Shown here: positions 26,735 through 37,400 of the stretch, one piece after another
How positions within the stretch are numbered: position 1 is the stretch's first letter
Layout of the letters: every line of letters begins with the position of its first letter
From: Balneola sp.
Lineage (GTDB): Bacteria; Bacteroidota; Rhodothermia; Balneolales; Balneolaceae
Assembly (NCBI GenBank): GCA_017640785.1
Contig: JAEPPZ010000010.1
Span: 1-64,000, forward strand
Reading direction: 5' to 3'
DNA length: 64,000 nt
Notes under the pieces: model-generated
What the model was told of the DNA's origin: nothing
What the model saw: only the letters and a program-made list of their open reading frames with translations
Databases searched by the model: none
Program-made: the position numbers and the translations under genes

Positions 26735-27454
26735 TTACTCCCAAACAACCGTAGTTCCTTCGTCTTCTCCGTCTACCACGATCTTTTTGAAATTCCCTCT
26801 TTCATTCATGTTGAATACAATGATCGGAGTATTATTTTCGCGGCAAAGAGTGAAAGCCGTAAGATCCATCACAGACAGACGCTGTTTTAAAACATCATCA
26901 CCGGTAATGCGGTCGTATTTCTTGGCGTCGTCGTTTTTCTCCGGATCAGAATCGTAAATGCCATCCACTCTGGTCCCCTTCAGAATTACATCTGCTTCAA
27001 TTTCAATGGCGCGTAACGCTCCTGCTGTGTCGGTAGTGAAATAAGGATTTCCGGTTCCGGCTCCAAAAATTACTACGCGACCTTTTTCTAAGTGACGAAC
27101 AGCTCTCCGGCGAATAAAAGGTTCGGCAATCGCCTCCATTCTGATAGCGCTCATCAATCTGGTTTGCACGCCTTGTTGCTCTAAAGCATCCTGTAAAGCC
27201 ATGCTGTTGATCATCGTTGCAAGCATTCCCATATAATCGCCCTGCACGCGATCCATGCCTTCAGTAGCTCCTTTTACCCCACGGAAAATATTTCCTCCAC
27301 CTATAACCACACAAACTTCAACGCCTTCTTTTTGTACACTTTTGATCTCTTCGGCATATTGAGTGAGAATATCTCCATCAATTCCGTGTCCCTGAGTTCC
27401 TAAAAGTGCTTCGCCACTGAGTTTTAAAAGGATGCGCTTGTATTTATTTGCCAC
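26735..27454 (-). CDS. pyrH: UMP kinase
   Basis: Phosphorylates UMP to UDP with ATP; bacterial type of the amino-acid-kinase family. 239 residues with [22 protein letters not shown] and the [20 protein letters not shown] block. The start is GTG at 27454. It lies downstream of a terminator after tsf, so it may be transcribed partly by read-through or from its own promoter. The usual next gene frr is absent; a plus-strand Fic gene follows tail to tail. Confidence 0.97.
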   Translation of the reverse strand: MANKYKRILLKLSGEALLGTQGHGIDGDILTQYAEEIKSVQKEGVEVCVVIGGGNIFRGVKGATEGMDRVQGDYMGMLATMINSMALQDALEQQGVQTRLMSAIRMEAIAEPFIRRRAVRHLEKGRVVIFGAGTGNPYFTTDTAGALRAIEIEADVILKGTRVDGIYDSDPEKNDDAKKYDRITGDDVLKQRLSVMDLTAFTLCRENNTPIIVFNMNERGNFKKIVVDGEDEGTTVVWE

Positions 27455-27481
27455 TGTAGTTGGTTTTTGAAATTATGGGTC

Positions 27482-27516
27482 AAAAAAAAGGCTGTTTTGA
27501 AAGTTCAAAACAGCCT
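27482..27516 (-). terminator. Terminator after rpsB-tsf
   Basis: Read on the minus strand, AGGCTGTTTTGAA (27504-27516 complement) pairs with TTCAAAACAGCCT (27489-27501 complement) and is followed by a run of T. The stem is 12-13 pairs with a very small loop. It should reduce transcription from tsf into pyrH. Confidence 0.88.
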
Positions 27517-27535
27517 AAAGGTAAAGAAAATTTGA

Positions 27536-28369
27536 TTAAGCCTCTTCGCCTAATTGAATTCTGCGAAAGGACTTAATAAGTGGAGTGTTATTTTGCTCCA
27601 GATATTGTTTTACGGTAATTCCGTTGTCCTTAACGAATTTTTGCTCCAGTAAAACGCGCTCTTCGTAGAATCTGCGAAGTTTTCCTTGAGCAGCTTTTTC
27701 AGCGATCTCAGCAGGCTTACCTTCGTTGATCAATTGCTCTTTAGCAATTTCTAATTCTTTTTCTACAGTAGTAGCGTCAACTTCATCACGTGTAACAGCT
27801 AATGGATTCATTGCAGCAACTTGCATTGCAACATCGCGAGCGATGTCTTCATTTTCTACATCGCCATCAAACTCAGCTAAAACACCAAGTTGGTTTCCGG
27901 CGTGGATATAGTCAATGATAGATCCTTCAGTAGTTACCAGAATGCAGTTAGAGATCTCGATCTTCTCACCGATCTTTCCAACCATTTCCTGTAAGTGGTC
28001 AGCGATTGCTTTTCCATTAACTTCAGCTTTTAACAGGTCATCGATGTTGTCGATGTTACCTTCGTAAGCCGCGTTTAGAAAGCTATCAGCCTGAGCCTGG
28101 AAATCTTCGTTACGAGCTACGAAATCTGTTTCGCAGTTCACTTCAATAGCTACAGCTTTTTTAGCATCATCGCTAACTCTGGAAAGAATCAATCCTTCCT
28201 TTGCATCACGATCAGCGCGCTTGTCAGCTACTTTTTGACCTTTTTTACGAAGCAATTCAACAGCAGCATCAAAATCGCCATCTGTTTCGGACAATGCTTT
28301 TTTGCAGTCCATCATGCCCGCTCCGGTCATGTCTCTTAGTTTTTTTACGTCAGCAGCAGAAATACTCAT
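27536..28369 (-). CDS. tsf: Translation elongation factor Ts
   Basis: Guanine-nucleotide exchange factor for EF-Tu. 277 residues with the N-terminal UBA-like domain (VKKLRDMTGAGMMDCKKALSE) and the VAIEVNCETDFVARNEDF core motif that contacts EF-Tu, then the second subdomain and C-terminal module. Directly follows rpsB (30-base gap), the conserved bacterial order. Intact. Confidence 0.98.
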   Translation of the reverse strand: MSISAADVKKLRDMTGAGMMDCKKALSETDGDFDAAVELLRKKGQKVADKRADRDAKEGLILSRVSDDAKKAVAIEVNCETDFVARNEDFQAQADSFLNAAYEGNIDNIDDLLKAEVNGKAIADHLQEMVGKIGEKIEISNCILVTTEGSIIDYIHAGNQLGVLAEFDGDVENEDIARDVAMQVAAMNPLAVTRDEVDATTVEKELEIAKEQLINEGKPAEIAEKAAQGKLRRFYEERVLLEQKFVKDNGITVKQYLEQNNTPLIKSFRRIQLGEEA

Positions 28370-28399
28370 TTCTCTGAATAGTTTTTTTGAAAGTTAAAA

Positions 28400-29281
28400 T
28401 TATTCTTCTTCGTCAGTGTCAGCAGACTCTTTAGCGTCAACCGGTTCTACAGTCGGCTCATCAGCTTTTTTCTTTGAATCGCCTGATTTTTTCTTCTTAC
28501 GAGAACGAAGTTTTGTTTTTACTTCTGGAGTTTCGTTGTCTTCTTTAGCTTCAGAAGCAGCACTTTCCATTACTTCTTCTTCTTGATGCGCTTCTCTTTC
28601 AGCTGCACCTTCAATGATAGCGTCAGCTACTTGTGAAGAAACTAATTGGATCGTTCTTGCGGAATCATCATTACAAGGAATAATGAAATCAGGTACATCA
28701 GGATCACTATTGGTATCAACCATAGCGATTACAGGGATATGAAGTTTAATAGCTTCGTTTACTGCAAGATGTTCTTTAAGGATGTCAACTACGAAAATCG
28801 CACCCGGAAGTCTGCCCATGTTAGCAATACCACCTAAAGTGTTCTCTAGTTTTTCCTGCTCTCTTGCGAGCATCAAACCTTCTTTCTTTGTAAGCTCGTC
28901 CATAGTTCCGTCAGTCTTCATGCGCTCGATCTCTTGCATACGACTGATACTTTTACGAACTGTAGAAAAGTTTGTAAGCATACCGCCTAACCATCTGTGA
29001 GTTACAAAAGGCATTCCTGAACGGATAGCTTCTGTTTTGATGATCTCGGTTGATTGCTTTTTTGTACCTACAAAAAGAATGGTCTTTCCGGCACGGGAAA
29101 GTTTCTGAATTTCATCAAGAGCATCCTGTAGATACTGTTGAGTCTTTTTAAGGTCAATGATGTGAATGTTGTTGCGTTGCATAAAGATGAAGTCTTTCAT
29201 CTTTGGATTCCAACGGCGAGTCAGGTGACCGAAATGTGCACCGGACTTTAATAGTTCTTCAATTGAAGCTGCTTTAGGCAT
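28400..29281 (-). CDS. rpsB: 30S ribosomal protein S2 with charged C-terminal extension
   Basis: The S2 core covers about residues 1-232 ([45 protein letters not shown]). The remaining 60 residues are an extremely charged, low-complexity tail (Glu-rich, then a Lys/Arg patch [14 protein letters not shown], then acidic again), making the protein 293 residues against about 240-260 usually. Such tails occur in related lineages; function unknown. The gene follows rpsI with a 130-base leader. Confidence 0.97.
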   Translation of the reverse strand: MPKAASIEELLKSGAHFGHLTRRWNPKMKDFIFMQRNNIHIIDLKKTQQYLQDALDEIQKLSRAGKTILFVGTKKQSTEIIKTEAIRSGMPFVTHRWLGGMLTNFSTVRKSISRMQEIERMKTDGTMDELTKKEGLMLAREQEKLENTLGGIANMGRLPGAIFVVDILKEHLAVNEAIKLHIPVIAMVDTNSDPDVPDFIIPCNDDSARTIQLVSSQVADAIIEGAAEREAHQEEEVMESAASEAKEDNETPEVKTKLRSRKKKKSGDSKKKADEPTVEPVDAKESADTDEEE

Positions 29282-29411
29282 TGTATTAAGATATGTGTTT
29301 AGGTTAATCCGCTACGTGGGTCAATCCCAAAAACCAATCCCGGTTCAAGACCGAAACACCAGGCTTTGAGTCGCCACATATGTGTGGTTAATTTGTTGTT
29401 GCGTAAATGTA
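29282..29411 (-). promoter_or_regulatory. rpsB 5' leader, possible autoregulatory or promoter region
   Basis: This 130-base interval separates rpsI from rpsB within an otherwise tight ribosomal block. It contains a small hairpin (CCACA at 29374-29378, TGTGG at 29383-29387). It may hold an rpsB promoter and an S2-type leader, as known in other bacteria, but I cannot match a defined leader motif by eye. Confidence 0.3.
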
Positions 29412-29798
29412 TTAACGCTTAGAGAACTGGAACTTCTTACGCGCTTTTGGCTGACCGTACTTTTTACGCTCTACCATTCTGTCATCACGTGTAAGTAGTC
29501 CATGACTTTTCAATGCGTCATGTACTTCTTCGTTCTCACCATCCAGAGCTCGTGCAAGTGCATGAGAAATTGCTCCGGCTTGTCCTGATTTTCCACCGCC
29601 ACGTACAGTAACTTTGATGTCGTACTTGCCTTCAAGTTCAGTTACGTTCATTGGCTGTGTAGCTATGTTCTGCATAGCTTTTACAGGTAAATATTCTTCT
29701 ATTGGTAATTTGTTGACTAAGAATTCACCTTTTCCCGGTTTGATATACAAACGCGCAGTTGAGGTTTTTCTTCGTCCTATGTAATTAGCTTGTGCCAT
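29412..29798 (-). CDS. rpsI: 30S ribosomal protein S9
   Basis: 128 residues with the S9 landmarks YIGRRKTSTARLYIKPGKGE, GGGKSGQAGAISHALARAL and the C-terminal KKYGQPKARKKFQFSKR whose terminal Lys-Arg reaches the P-site tRNA. Follows rplM with a 12-base gap, the universal L13-S9 pair. Confidence 0.98.
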   Translation of the reverse strand: MAQANYIGRRKTSTARLYIKPGKGEFLVNKLPIEEYLPVKAMQNIATQPMNVTELEGKYDIKVTVRGGGKSGQAGAISHALARALDGENEEVHDALKSHGLLTRDDRMVERKKYGQPKARKKFQFSKR

Positions 29799-29810
29799 GT
29801 TATAAATCGA

Positions 29811-30254
29811 TTAAAGCTCGATGATTTCAGGGTTCTGAGCTGCTTGGTTGTGTACAGGTCCGGCATAAACTCTGACGTTCGTCAATAACTGACGGCCAAG
29901 TTTAGTTTTCGGAAGCATACCTTTAACAGCTTTCATTACAAGAGAGGTAGGATCTTTTTTCAACATATCTTCAGCTGTAATAAAGCGCTCACCACCAGGA
30001 TAAAATGTGTGATGGAAATATGTTTTATCGGTCATTTTTTTACCGGTCAACTTCACTTTTTCTGCATTGATAACGATTACATTGTCACCGGTATCCATGT
30101 GCGGAGTGAAAGTTGGCTTATTCTTGCCTCTCAAAATTGATGCTACAACACTACTCAAGCGGCCCAATGGCTGATCTTCAGCGTCGATCAAAACCCACTT
30201 CTTTTCAATGTCGGAAGGTTTTGCTGAGTATGTTTTAAAACTTAAAGTATCCAC
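29811..30254 (-). CDS. rplM: 50S ribosomal protein L13
   Basis: 147 residues containing KKWVLIDAEDQPLGRLSSVVA, RGKNKPTFTPHMDTGD and GMLPKTKLGRQLLTNVRVYAG, all L13 hallmarks. The start is GTG at 30254. It is the promoter-proximal gene of the rplM-rpsI pair; a 225-base region lies upstream before the divergent lipoprotein gene. Confidence 0.98.
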   Translation of the reverse strand: MDTLSFKTYSAKPSDIEKKWVLIDAEDQPLGRLSSVVASILRGKNKPTFTPHMDTGDNVIVINAEKVKLTGKKMTDKTYFHHTFYPGGERFITAEDMLKKDPTSLVMKAVKGMLPKTKLGRQLLTNVRVYAGPVHNQAAQNPEIIEL

Positions 30255-30479
30255 GATTAAACTCGTTTTTGTGTTTTCTTGGAAAGTCGAAAAAGATAGG
30301 GGTAATTCTGCTATGTATCAACATCTAATTGTATATTTAATTTCGAAATTTCCTTTAAACGATTTAAACAGGGTATTGAATTAAAAATATTTTTGTGAAT
30401 CATAAGCCTTAGCATCAAAATGAGTTGATTTTTACTAAATAAGGATTAAATTGATGTTTAATTCACAAGCCAGAATACT

Positions 30480-30896
30480 ATGAGATATTTAACAATTTTG
30501 TTGGTTGCTCTGTTCTTTTCATGTAGTGAAAATATAACTTCTACAAATCCCACCCCTGAGTTTCAAAAAGAATTCGAGATCGATCATGGAGAAACATTGA
30601 TTTTTGGAGGAACGGAAATATCTATACGGTTTGCGGATGTGACAGACTTCCGTTGTAATGTAGCAGATATTGATTGTGTTTGGTCAGGTGATGCAACTAT
30701 TCTGTTGGATATTGATAATGAGCAGGAAGAAATTAACCTATACCATCCGGATGAGGATTATTCGTGGCAAAAAAAGCCGGCATCATTTATAAGTGATTAT
30801 CAGATCGAGTTTTTAAGTTTAAGTCCTGAAATACGCAAAACAAATGATGAGCCAAAAAGAAATTACAGAGCAAAACTTATAGTAACTCCTAAATAG
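30480..30896 (+). CDS. Hypothetical lipoprotein with a GGTEISIRF...CxxCxWxG pattern
   Basis: 138 residues. The signal peptide ends in FFSC (Cys16), so a lipoprotein. The mature part has a recognisable pattern seen in unnamed Bacteroidota lipoproteins: DHGETLIFGGTEISIRFADV followed by two cysteines in RCNVADIDCVWSGDA, probably a disulfide-linked beta-sandwich. Function unknown. Stands alone between rplM (divergent) and the VOC gene. Confidence 0.8.
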   Translation: MRYLTILLVALFFSCSENITSTNPTPEFQKEFEIDHGETLIFGGTEISIRFADVTDFRCNVADIDCVWSGDATILLDIDNEQEEINLYHPDEDYSWQKKPASFISDYQIEFLSLSPEIRKTNDEPKRNYRAKLIVTPK

Positions 30897-30960
30897 TATT
30901 CTGCCTCCTGTCTTATCTCGCAGAATTTCACCATTTTGATGATCAACAAATTAATTGATC

Positions 30961-31320
30961 ATGTTTAAAGGACTTCGAACTGTAATTTACCCTGCTCCGG
31001 ATTTGAAAAAAGCTAAAGAATGGTATTCCGTTGCTTTAGGTGAACAACCATATTTTGACGAAGAGTTTTATGTAGGCTTTGATATCGGAGGGTATGAGCT
31101 CGGCCTGCAACCTGAGCGAACTCCCGGAACCGCAGGTTCCATCGTGTACTGGGGAGTTATAGATATACAGGAAACCTGGAATAAACTTATCGAACTGGGA
31201 GCTACTGCCGATGAGGAAATTATGCATGTTGGTGGAAACGTATATGTAGCTACCGTAGTAGATCCTTTTGGGAATCTTTTCGGCATCATCCAGAACCCTA
31301 ATTTTGAAGCAAAAGAATAA
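30961..31320 (+). CDS. VOC-superfamily (glyoxalase/bleomycin-resistance-like) protein
   Basis: 119 residues forming the two beta-alpha-beta-beta-beta modules of the vicinal-oxygen-chelate fold (begins MFKGLRTVIYPAPDLKKAKE, ends DPFGNLFGIIQNP). ATG 30961 is preferred to a TTG two codons upstream. Such proteins bind a metal or small hydrophobic molecule; the metal ligands are not clear here (no His at the first position). It ends one base before the dehydrogenase ATG, so likely co-transcribed. Confidence 0.88.
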   Translation: MFKGLRTVIYPAPDLKKAKEWYSVALGEQPYFDEEFYVGFDIGGYELGLQPERTPGTAGSIVYWGVIDIQETWNKLIELGATADEEIMHVGGNVYVATVVDPFGNLFGIIQNPNFEAKE

Positions 31321-31321
31321 T

Positions 31322-32710
31322 ATGTACAAAACTATCGGACTTGCGAAAGAGATCGAGTCACCTGAAAATCCCGGAGCATTAGAAAAACGAGTTGCTCTTA
31401 TTCCGGATGACGTTAAAAAATTAGTCGATTTTGGCTGTGATGTTTTTGTAGAACATGGAGCAGGAGAGGGAGTTGGATTTTCAGATGAAGAATATGCTGA
31501 AGCGGGAGCTAAGCTTCAGAAGAATGAGGAGCTCTATCAAAACAAAGAGATGGTCATCAAATTCAAAGGGCCTGCGATGGAAAGTATTCCTTTAATGGAA
31601 TCAGGAAGCACACTCTTTTGTATGGCACATTTTAGTTCGTTTCCTGAACGGGCAAAACTCCTCGAGGATCATAAGATCAACGTGGTGGCGATGGAATATG
31701 TGGTTCAGTCACCGGAAAAAATTCCTAACGACTTGATACTGGGATTGATGGCAGCTGAAAATTGTCTGGAAGCTGATATCAGAAGAGCTGGAGTTAGCGG
31801 GGTTGAATTCCATGTAATTGGATACAGTGAAAGAATGAGCGGAGCGGTTCGTCGATTTATGGATCATTCCCCGAAAAGCTTGGTTCTACATCCAGAAGAT
31901 GCAAATGTGAAAGAGTTGGGTTCTCTGAACAGAAACTCAGTAATTGTATATGATTCTGCATCTTTTAAAGATCCGAACAAAATCATATCAAAAACAGAAG
32001 TGGGAAGAACATTCGATATCCATGCTTTTATAAGCGATCATGGTGATGAAGCTTTAAGATATTACCGGCTTGTAAATCCGTCCCCGAAATTCGGTAAAAG
32101 AAAGATCGAAGCACTTCATGAAACAGGAAGAGCAGGTGCGCGATACGGATTGGAATTATTGAAAGAAAAAAGTTCTAAGAAGAAGTCTCCGGAAAAAACA
32201 GCAGCAGTTGTTCTCGGTTATGGAAATGTAGGAATGGGCGCAATTGACGAGTGTCACAGAAATGGAGTCCGAACTATTCATGTGCTTGGAAAGGACCAAA
32301 CTCAAAAAGGAATTATCGAAGAGTATTTAAAGGATGCAGATCTGATCATAAACGGAGCTGAACAACCGGCTCATTTGCGTGGGGTAAATTACCTGGTGAC
32401 CAAAGAGCATGCTAAGAATTTACTTGAAGACGGAACAGTAGTTATCGATCTGGTGGGCGGAAGTGCTACCAACAGAAGTGCCGTTGAAAATGTAATTGAA
32501 TGTACATATTTGACTGATCCTTATTTTGAAGAAGACGGAGTTCTGTTCTCAGCATTATGGGGCTGGCCGATGATGGGATTTATGAGAGAAACGGCGATCA
32601 AGTACAGCGGACAAATTACTGATATTCTGATCGGAGAGGATAAATTCATTGACGGATTAGATAAAATGACGCCTGGAGTGGAACAGGGATTAGTTTGCGG
32701 GAGATTTTGA
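31322..32710 (+). CDS. Alanine dehydrogenase / PNT-family oxidoreductase
   Basis: 462 residues, longer than typical alanine dehydrogenase (about 370). The N-terminal AlaDH/PNT domain is clear (KEIESPENPGALEKRVALIP, then FVEHGAGEGVGFSDEEY), as is a Rossmann NAD site (VVLGYGNVGMGAIDECH) in the C-terminal domain. A lysine-rich insert (KEKSSKKKSPEK) precedes the Rossmann part. The substrate may be alanine, a lysine-pathway intermediate or another amino acid; I cannot decide. Its stop is followed at once by the next ATG. Confidence 0.82.
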   Translation: MYKTIGLAKEIESPENPGALEKRVALIPDDVKKLVDFGCDVFVEHGAGEGVGFSDEEYAEAGAKLQKNEELYQNKEMVIKFKGPAMESIPLMESGSTLFCMAHFSSFPERAKLLEDHKINVVAMEYVVQSPEKIPNDLILGLMAAENCLEADIRRAGVSGVEFHVIGYSERMSGAVRRFMDHSPKSLVLHPEDANVKELGSLNRNSVIVYDSASFKDPNKIISKTEVGRTFDIHAFISDHGDEALRYYRLVNPSPKFGKRKIEALHETGRAGARYGLELLKEKSSKKKSPEKTAAVVLGYGNVGMGAIDECHRNGVRTIHVLGKDQTQKGIIEEYLKDADLIINGAEQPAHLRGVNYLVTKEHAKNLLEDGTVVIDLVGGSATNRSAVENVIECTYLTDPYFEEDGVLFSALWGWPMMGFMRETAIKYSGQITDILIGEDKFIDGLDKMTPGVEQGLVCGRF

Positions 32711-33340
32711 ATGAATCCGGAATTGATCAAAAAACTAAATATTAAAGAAGGAGAAAATGTTTTATTGATCAATTGTCCTGAAGAATTGGAAGCAGATTTT
32801 GATGGATTGAGTCTTGAAAAAAACTCTGCAACTAAAAAAGCTTACGAATCAGTAATCATTTTTGTTCACAATGAAAAAGAGTTAGCAGAACTACTCCCGA
32901 AGAATCAGAAATTTTCTAAAAAGGACGGGAAGTTATGGGTGGCTTATCCCAAAAAAAGTGGCAGCATTTCTTCTGATCTGAACCGGGATATTATTTGGGG
33001 AATAGTAAACGGGTTAAAAATGAATCCCAATAAACTGATCTCAATGAATGAGGATTGGTCTATCATGAGTCTGGCCAAAAAAGGAGCTCAGAAAAAACCG
33101 TCTAAATTTGGACAAGACCCGCCCGGAGTTGACCGCAAAACCAAAACGGTAATTCCTCCCAAAGACCTCCAAAAAGAAATGGATGCGAACCCAGAAGCTC
33201 AAACCTTTTTCGATTCGTTAGCTTTCAGTCACCGAAGGGAATATATGGGTTGGATTCATGACGCCAAAAAAGAAGAAACCAGAGTACGAAGAATCAAAAA
33301 GACGATAGAACTTTTACTAGAAGGGAAGAAGGTGAAGTAG
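32711..33340 (+). CDS. DUF3052-like protein fused to a YdeI/OmpD-associated domain
   Basis: 209 residues with two parts. The N-terminal half (about 1-125; NIKEGENVLLINCPEEL, KDGKLWVAYPKKSG) resembles DUF3052. The C-terminal half (about 150-209; FFDSLAFSHRREYMGWIHDAKKEETRVRRIKKTIELL) is the YdeI/OmpD-associated, bacteriocin-protection-type domain. Function unknown. The start abuts the dehydrogenase stop, so the two are one transcription unit. Confidence 0.82.
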   Translation: MNPELIKKLNIKEGENVLLINCPEELEADFDGLSLEKNSATKKAYESVIIFVHNEKELAELLPKNQKFSKKDGKLWVAYPKKSGSISSDLNRDIIWGIVNGLKMNPNKLISMNEDWSIMSLAKKGAQKKPSKFGQDPPGVDRKTKTVIPPKDLQKEMDANPEAQTFFDSLAFSHRREYMGWIHDAKKEETRVRRIKKTIELLLEGKKVK

Positions 33341-33361
33341 AGATCTGTAGTTGTAATCACT

Positions 33362-33448
33362 GCGGGATAAATCCCTTGCTTGTAAACCTAAAGAAAAGTG
33401 AATTTGGCGAAATAGATATCAAGTAAACTAGCGAGGACTTCAGTCCGT
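33362..33448. repeat. Inverted pair of REP-like hairpins
   Basis: The 244-base gap before the ABC gene holds two small hairpins facing each other: GGGATAAATCCC (33364-33375) followed by TTGCTTGT, and GGACTTCAGTCC (33435-33446) preceded by ACTAGCGA, the complement of TCGCTAGT. Hairpin plus TyGCTwGT tail is the same plan as at 5965. Such pairs are typical of REP/BIME elements; no RAYT transposase is in the window. Confidence 0.5.
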
Positions 33449-33584
33449 CGAATTAAAAACTCCTGTAACTAAATAAGATCATTCCTGTAATAATCACATC
33501 TCTTTTTGCTACTAATTCAGTATTCGTTATTATCACGGAGTCTGTCTGAGGCAGGTATATTCATCCACACAAGAAAATTTATTT

Positions 33585-34475
33585 ATGGAATTATCTCTAT
33601 CCAATATTTCAAAGACGTATAAAAATGGCGTAAAAGCACTTGACGATGTAACTATTGATATTTCAGCAGGAATGTTTGGGCTATTGGGTCCGAATGGTGC
33701 CGGGAAGTCTACGTTAATGAGAACCATCGCTACGCTACAAGCACCTGATTCAGGGATGGCTTCATTCAATGGTATAAATATTCTTGAGGACAAGATCTCT
33801 CTTCGCCAGACACTGGGATATTTGCCACAGTCGTTTGGCGTTTATCCGAAAATGAGTGCTGAAGATCTGCTGCTGTATTTTGCAAGATTAAAAGGAATCA
33901 CCAATAAAAAAGAGCGCGAAGAAATTGTTCAAACGGCACTGGAGATCACCAATTTGTGGGAAGTTCGTAAGAAAAACGTAAAGGGATATTCCGGAGGAAT
34001 GAAACAACGATTCGGAATTGCTCAATTACTTTTGAACAGTCCGAAATTGATCATTGTGGATGAGCCCACCGCGGGGCTGGATCCTGCAGAAAGACATCGT
34101 TTTTTGAATGTACTTCGTGAGATCGGTACCAATAACATCGTGATCTTTTCTACTCACATTGTGGATGATGTGAAAGAATTGTGTACGGATATGGCGATCA
34201 TGAACGGAGGGAAGATCCTGAGTCATCATACCCCAACTGAAGGCGTGGAAAGACTGAAAGGACAAATGTGGACCAAAAATATCCAGCGCGATGATCTGGA
34301 AGAACACGAAGCTAAGTTCAATGTGATCTCTTCTAATTTCAATCAGGATAATTCACTGAATATAAGAGTACACAGCGAGATGCAGCCGGACGAAAGTTTT
34401 GCTTCAAGCAATCCCGAGTTGGAAGACGTTTACTTCGTAACCCTTCACAAAGACAGCGAAGTAGTAGCTGCTTAA
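33585..34475 (+). CDS. ABC transporter ATP-binding protein
   Basis: 296 residues. Walker A GPNGAGKST (about 38-46), Q-loop, signature YSGGMKQRF, Walker B LIIVDEPTAGLDP and switch His in FSTHIVDD are all present, so an active ATPase of the ABC-2 export type. The C-terminal 60 residues form an extra domain. Eleven bases separate it from the giant permease-peptidase gene, its obvious partner. Confidence 0.96.
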   Translation: MELSLSNISKTYKNGVKALDDVTIDISAGMFGLLGPNGAGKSTLMRTIATLQAPDSGMASFNGINILEDKISLRQTLGYLPQSFGVYPKMSAEDLLLYFARLKGITNKKEREEIVQTALEITNLWEVRKKNVKGYSGGMKQRFGIAQLLLNSPKLIIVDEPTAGLDPAERHRFLNVLREIGTNNIVIFSTHIVDDVKELCTDMAIMNGGKILSHHTPTEGVERLKGQMWTKNIQRDDLEEHEAKFNVISSNFNQDNSLNIRVHSEMQPDESFASSNPELEDVYFVTLHKDSEVVAA

Positions 34476-34486
34476 CAGATTCTATT

Positions 34487-37400
34487 ATGTTCTATTCTAT
34501 TTTCTCATTTGAGATCCGGTATTGGTTCCGTAAGCCTCTTTTCTACATTTACTGTGGAATTATGTTCTTCCTGTCCACTTTTATTATGGCAGCAGCTGCC
34601 GGAATTTTCGAAGGTATTACCGCTACTATAAATTCGGTGACCATTGTGAATTCAGCGATCGCTATCAACGGTCTGTTGAATGAAATGACCGTCATTATGT
34701 TCTTCTTGCTACCTTCAATTATTGGAGGGACAATATTCAAGGACTTTGATAATGAAATGCATTCGGTCACTTTTTCTTATCCATTTAAAAAATGGGAGTA
34801 TTTGCTCGCGAAATTTCTGAGTGGTCTGACGATTACAATTATAGTGCTTTCTTTTGCGGCTATCGGGATCATGTTGGGAAGTGTACTTCCCGGTACTAAT
34901 CCTGAATTGCTGGGGCCATTTATTTTGATGAACTATGTTCAGTCGTTTGTCTACTATTTGATTCCAAATCTTGTTTTCTACGGAGCAATAGTATTTGCCG
35001 TAGTTACATTTACCCGAAATGTGAGTGTAGGTTTTATCACTGTTTTAGCTCTGATTATTCTACAAAGTTTTGCTGGAGTTTTAACCCAAGACAGCGATAA
35101 TAAGATTCTGACAGCAATGCTGGACCCGTTTGGCTCGCTTGCTAATAACTACTACACAGAATACTGGACTATTTACGAGCGAAATGAAAACCCACTGCCT
35201 TTCGGGGATATCATATTATACAATCGTTTGCTGTGGACAGGTATTGGATTATTGATATTCGGATTTGTATACCGGACGTTCAGCTTTGATCAGGATGCTT
35301 TCTCATTCAGTTTCTTCAAAAGAAAAGAAGGCAGAGCGGTTACAAAAAAGAACTTCGGAAGCATAATGGCAGTGAAGTTACCGAAAGTGAATTTAGACTT
35401 TTCGTTCATAGAGAGTTTTAAAACAGCATGGATAATTTCCAATCAGGATTTCAAATACATTATCAAAAGCTGGGCGTTTATCATTATTACCATTCTAGGG
35501 CTTTTATTGTCGCTGGTAACTATTACTGTTAGCGCCGAAATTTATGGAACAAACACTTTGCCGGTAACCTGGCAAATGCTGGAATTTCCGGGATTGTTTT
35601 TTGGCTTGTTCATAAACCTGCTCACATTTTTATATGCAGGAATGCTCATCCACAGAAGCAGAACGGACAAGATCGACCAGCTTGTTCATTCCACTCCTAT
35701 GCCGAACTGGGCAATTTTGTTATCTAAATTTTTTGCGCTGGTAAAAATGCAGGCCGTCTTATTATTGGGGATAATGTTTCTGGGGATGGGGATTCAGATC
35801 TTCGCCGGGTATTTCAATTTTGAGATAGGTCAGTATTTATTCGAATTATATGGCATCAAGCTGGTACATGTAGTTATCTGGGGACTTTTGGCGATCTTCG
35901 TTCATACGCTGTTCAAAAATTTCTACATGGGTTTTTTCTTGTTACTGATCGTGTCTATCGGTTTGAATTTTATAGATCAGATCGGTGTGGAACAAATGAT
36001 CTTCAAGTTCAATCAATCGCCGGGCACTGCATATTCTGATATGAATGGATATGGATCAACTTTGTCTCCTTATTATATTTATAAGCTGTATTGGTTGTTG
36101 CTGGGAACGGCGCTGTATGTTCTTTCGATCATTTTCTTCAGGCGTGGAGTTCCCGATTCAATTTCAGAGCGATTTTCTGATGCCCGAAAAGCATTCACAC
36201 CAATTCTGAAAGCGGTGTTTTCAGTCAGTTTGATAGGATTCTTTTCCATGGGAACGTGGATCTATTATGTGAACAATGTTGAGAATGAAAATCTGTCGTC
36301 TAAGGAATTGGAAAAAAGACTGGCAGACTGGGAGAAGAATTATGGGAAGTTTGAGAATATAGCTCAACCGAGAATTGTAGACGTAAATGTGGATCTGGAT
36401 ATCTATCCTGAAAGCCGCGACTTCGAAGCCCGTGGAAAATATATCCTAGTTAACAAAACAGATGTAGCTATTGATTCCATCCACATAGATCATGGAGGAT
36501 TTATAACTGAGTTTGGTTTTGAGAAACCATCGGAGCTGGTATTAGAAGATGATTCCATGAATTACGATATCTATCAACTTGCAGAAGCATTACAGCCGGG
36601 AGATTCGGTAGTGTTTACATTTAATATTTCGAATGAACCGAATGGGATTTTCAGAAATAACTCTCCAATCAGAGCAAACGGTACATTCGTAAATAACAGC
36701 TTGTTTCCCCGTATCGGATACAATCCTGCTAGTGAGTTAAGAGGCGAAGAATCGCGCGAGAAGTTCGGTTTACCACCTAAAGAGCGTATGGCATCACAAA
36801 CCGATTCTGCAGCCTTACAGAACACTTACATCGCTTATGATGCGGACTGGATCGACTTCGAGACCACCATTAGCACTTCATCGGAACAAATCGCTATTGC
36901 ACCGGGGTATCTTCAGGATGAGTGGATCGAAAATGGGCGTCGTTATTTCCATTATAAAATGGATAGCAAGATGCTGAATTTCTATTCATTCATATCCGCA
37001 GAATTTGAAGTCGCCAAAGATGCATGGAATGATATTGCTATTGAAGTGTACTATCACAAAGATCATGATTACAATATTGACAGGATGATCAAAGGAGTGA
37101 AAAGGTCACTGGATTATTATACTGAAGAATTCAGCCCGTATCAGCATAAACAAGTTAGGATCATTGAGTTTCCGAGAACCGGAGGTGGGTTTGCTCAATC
37201 GTTTGCAAATACTATTCCGTATTCTGAAGCCATCGGTTTTATTGCGGAAGTGGATGAAGAAAATGAAGACGGAGTTGATTATCCGTTCAGCATTACGGCG
37301 CATGAAGTGGCGCATCAGTGGTGGGCGCATCAGGTGATTGGAGCAAATGTTCAGGGAGCTACGGTGATGAGTGAAAGTATGTCGGAGTACAGTTCTTTGA

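Noticed and set aside
29282-29411. tRNA gene in the rpsI-rpsB gap
   Set aside because: The interval has no cloverleaf; I found no tRNA or rRNA gene anywhere in the window by eye.
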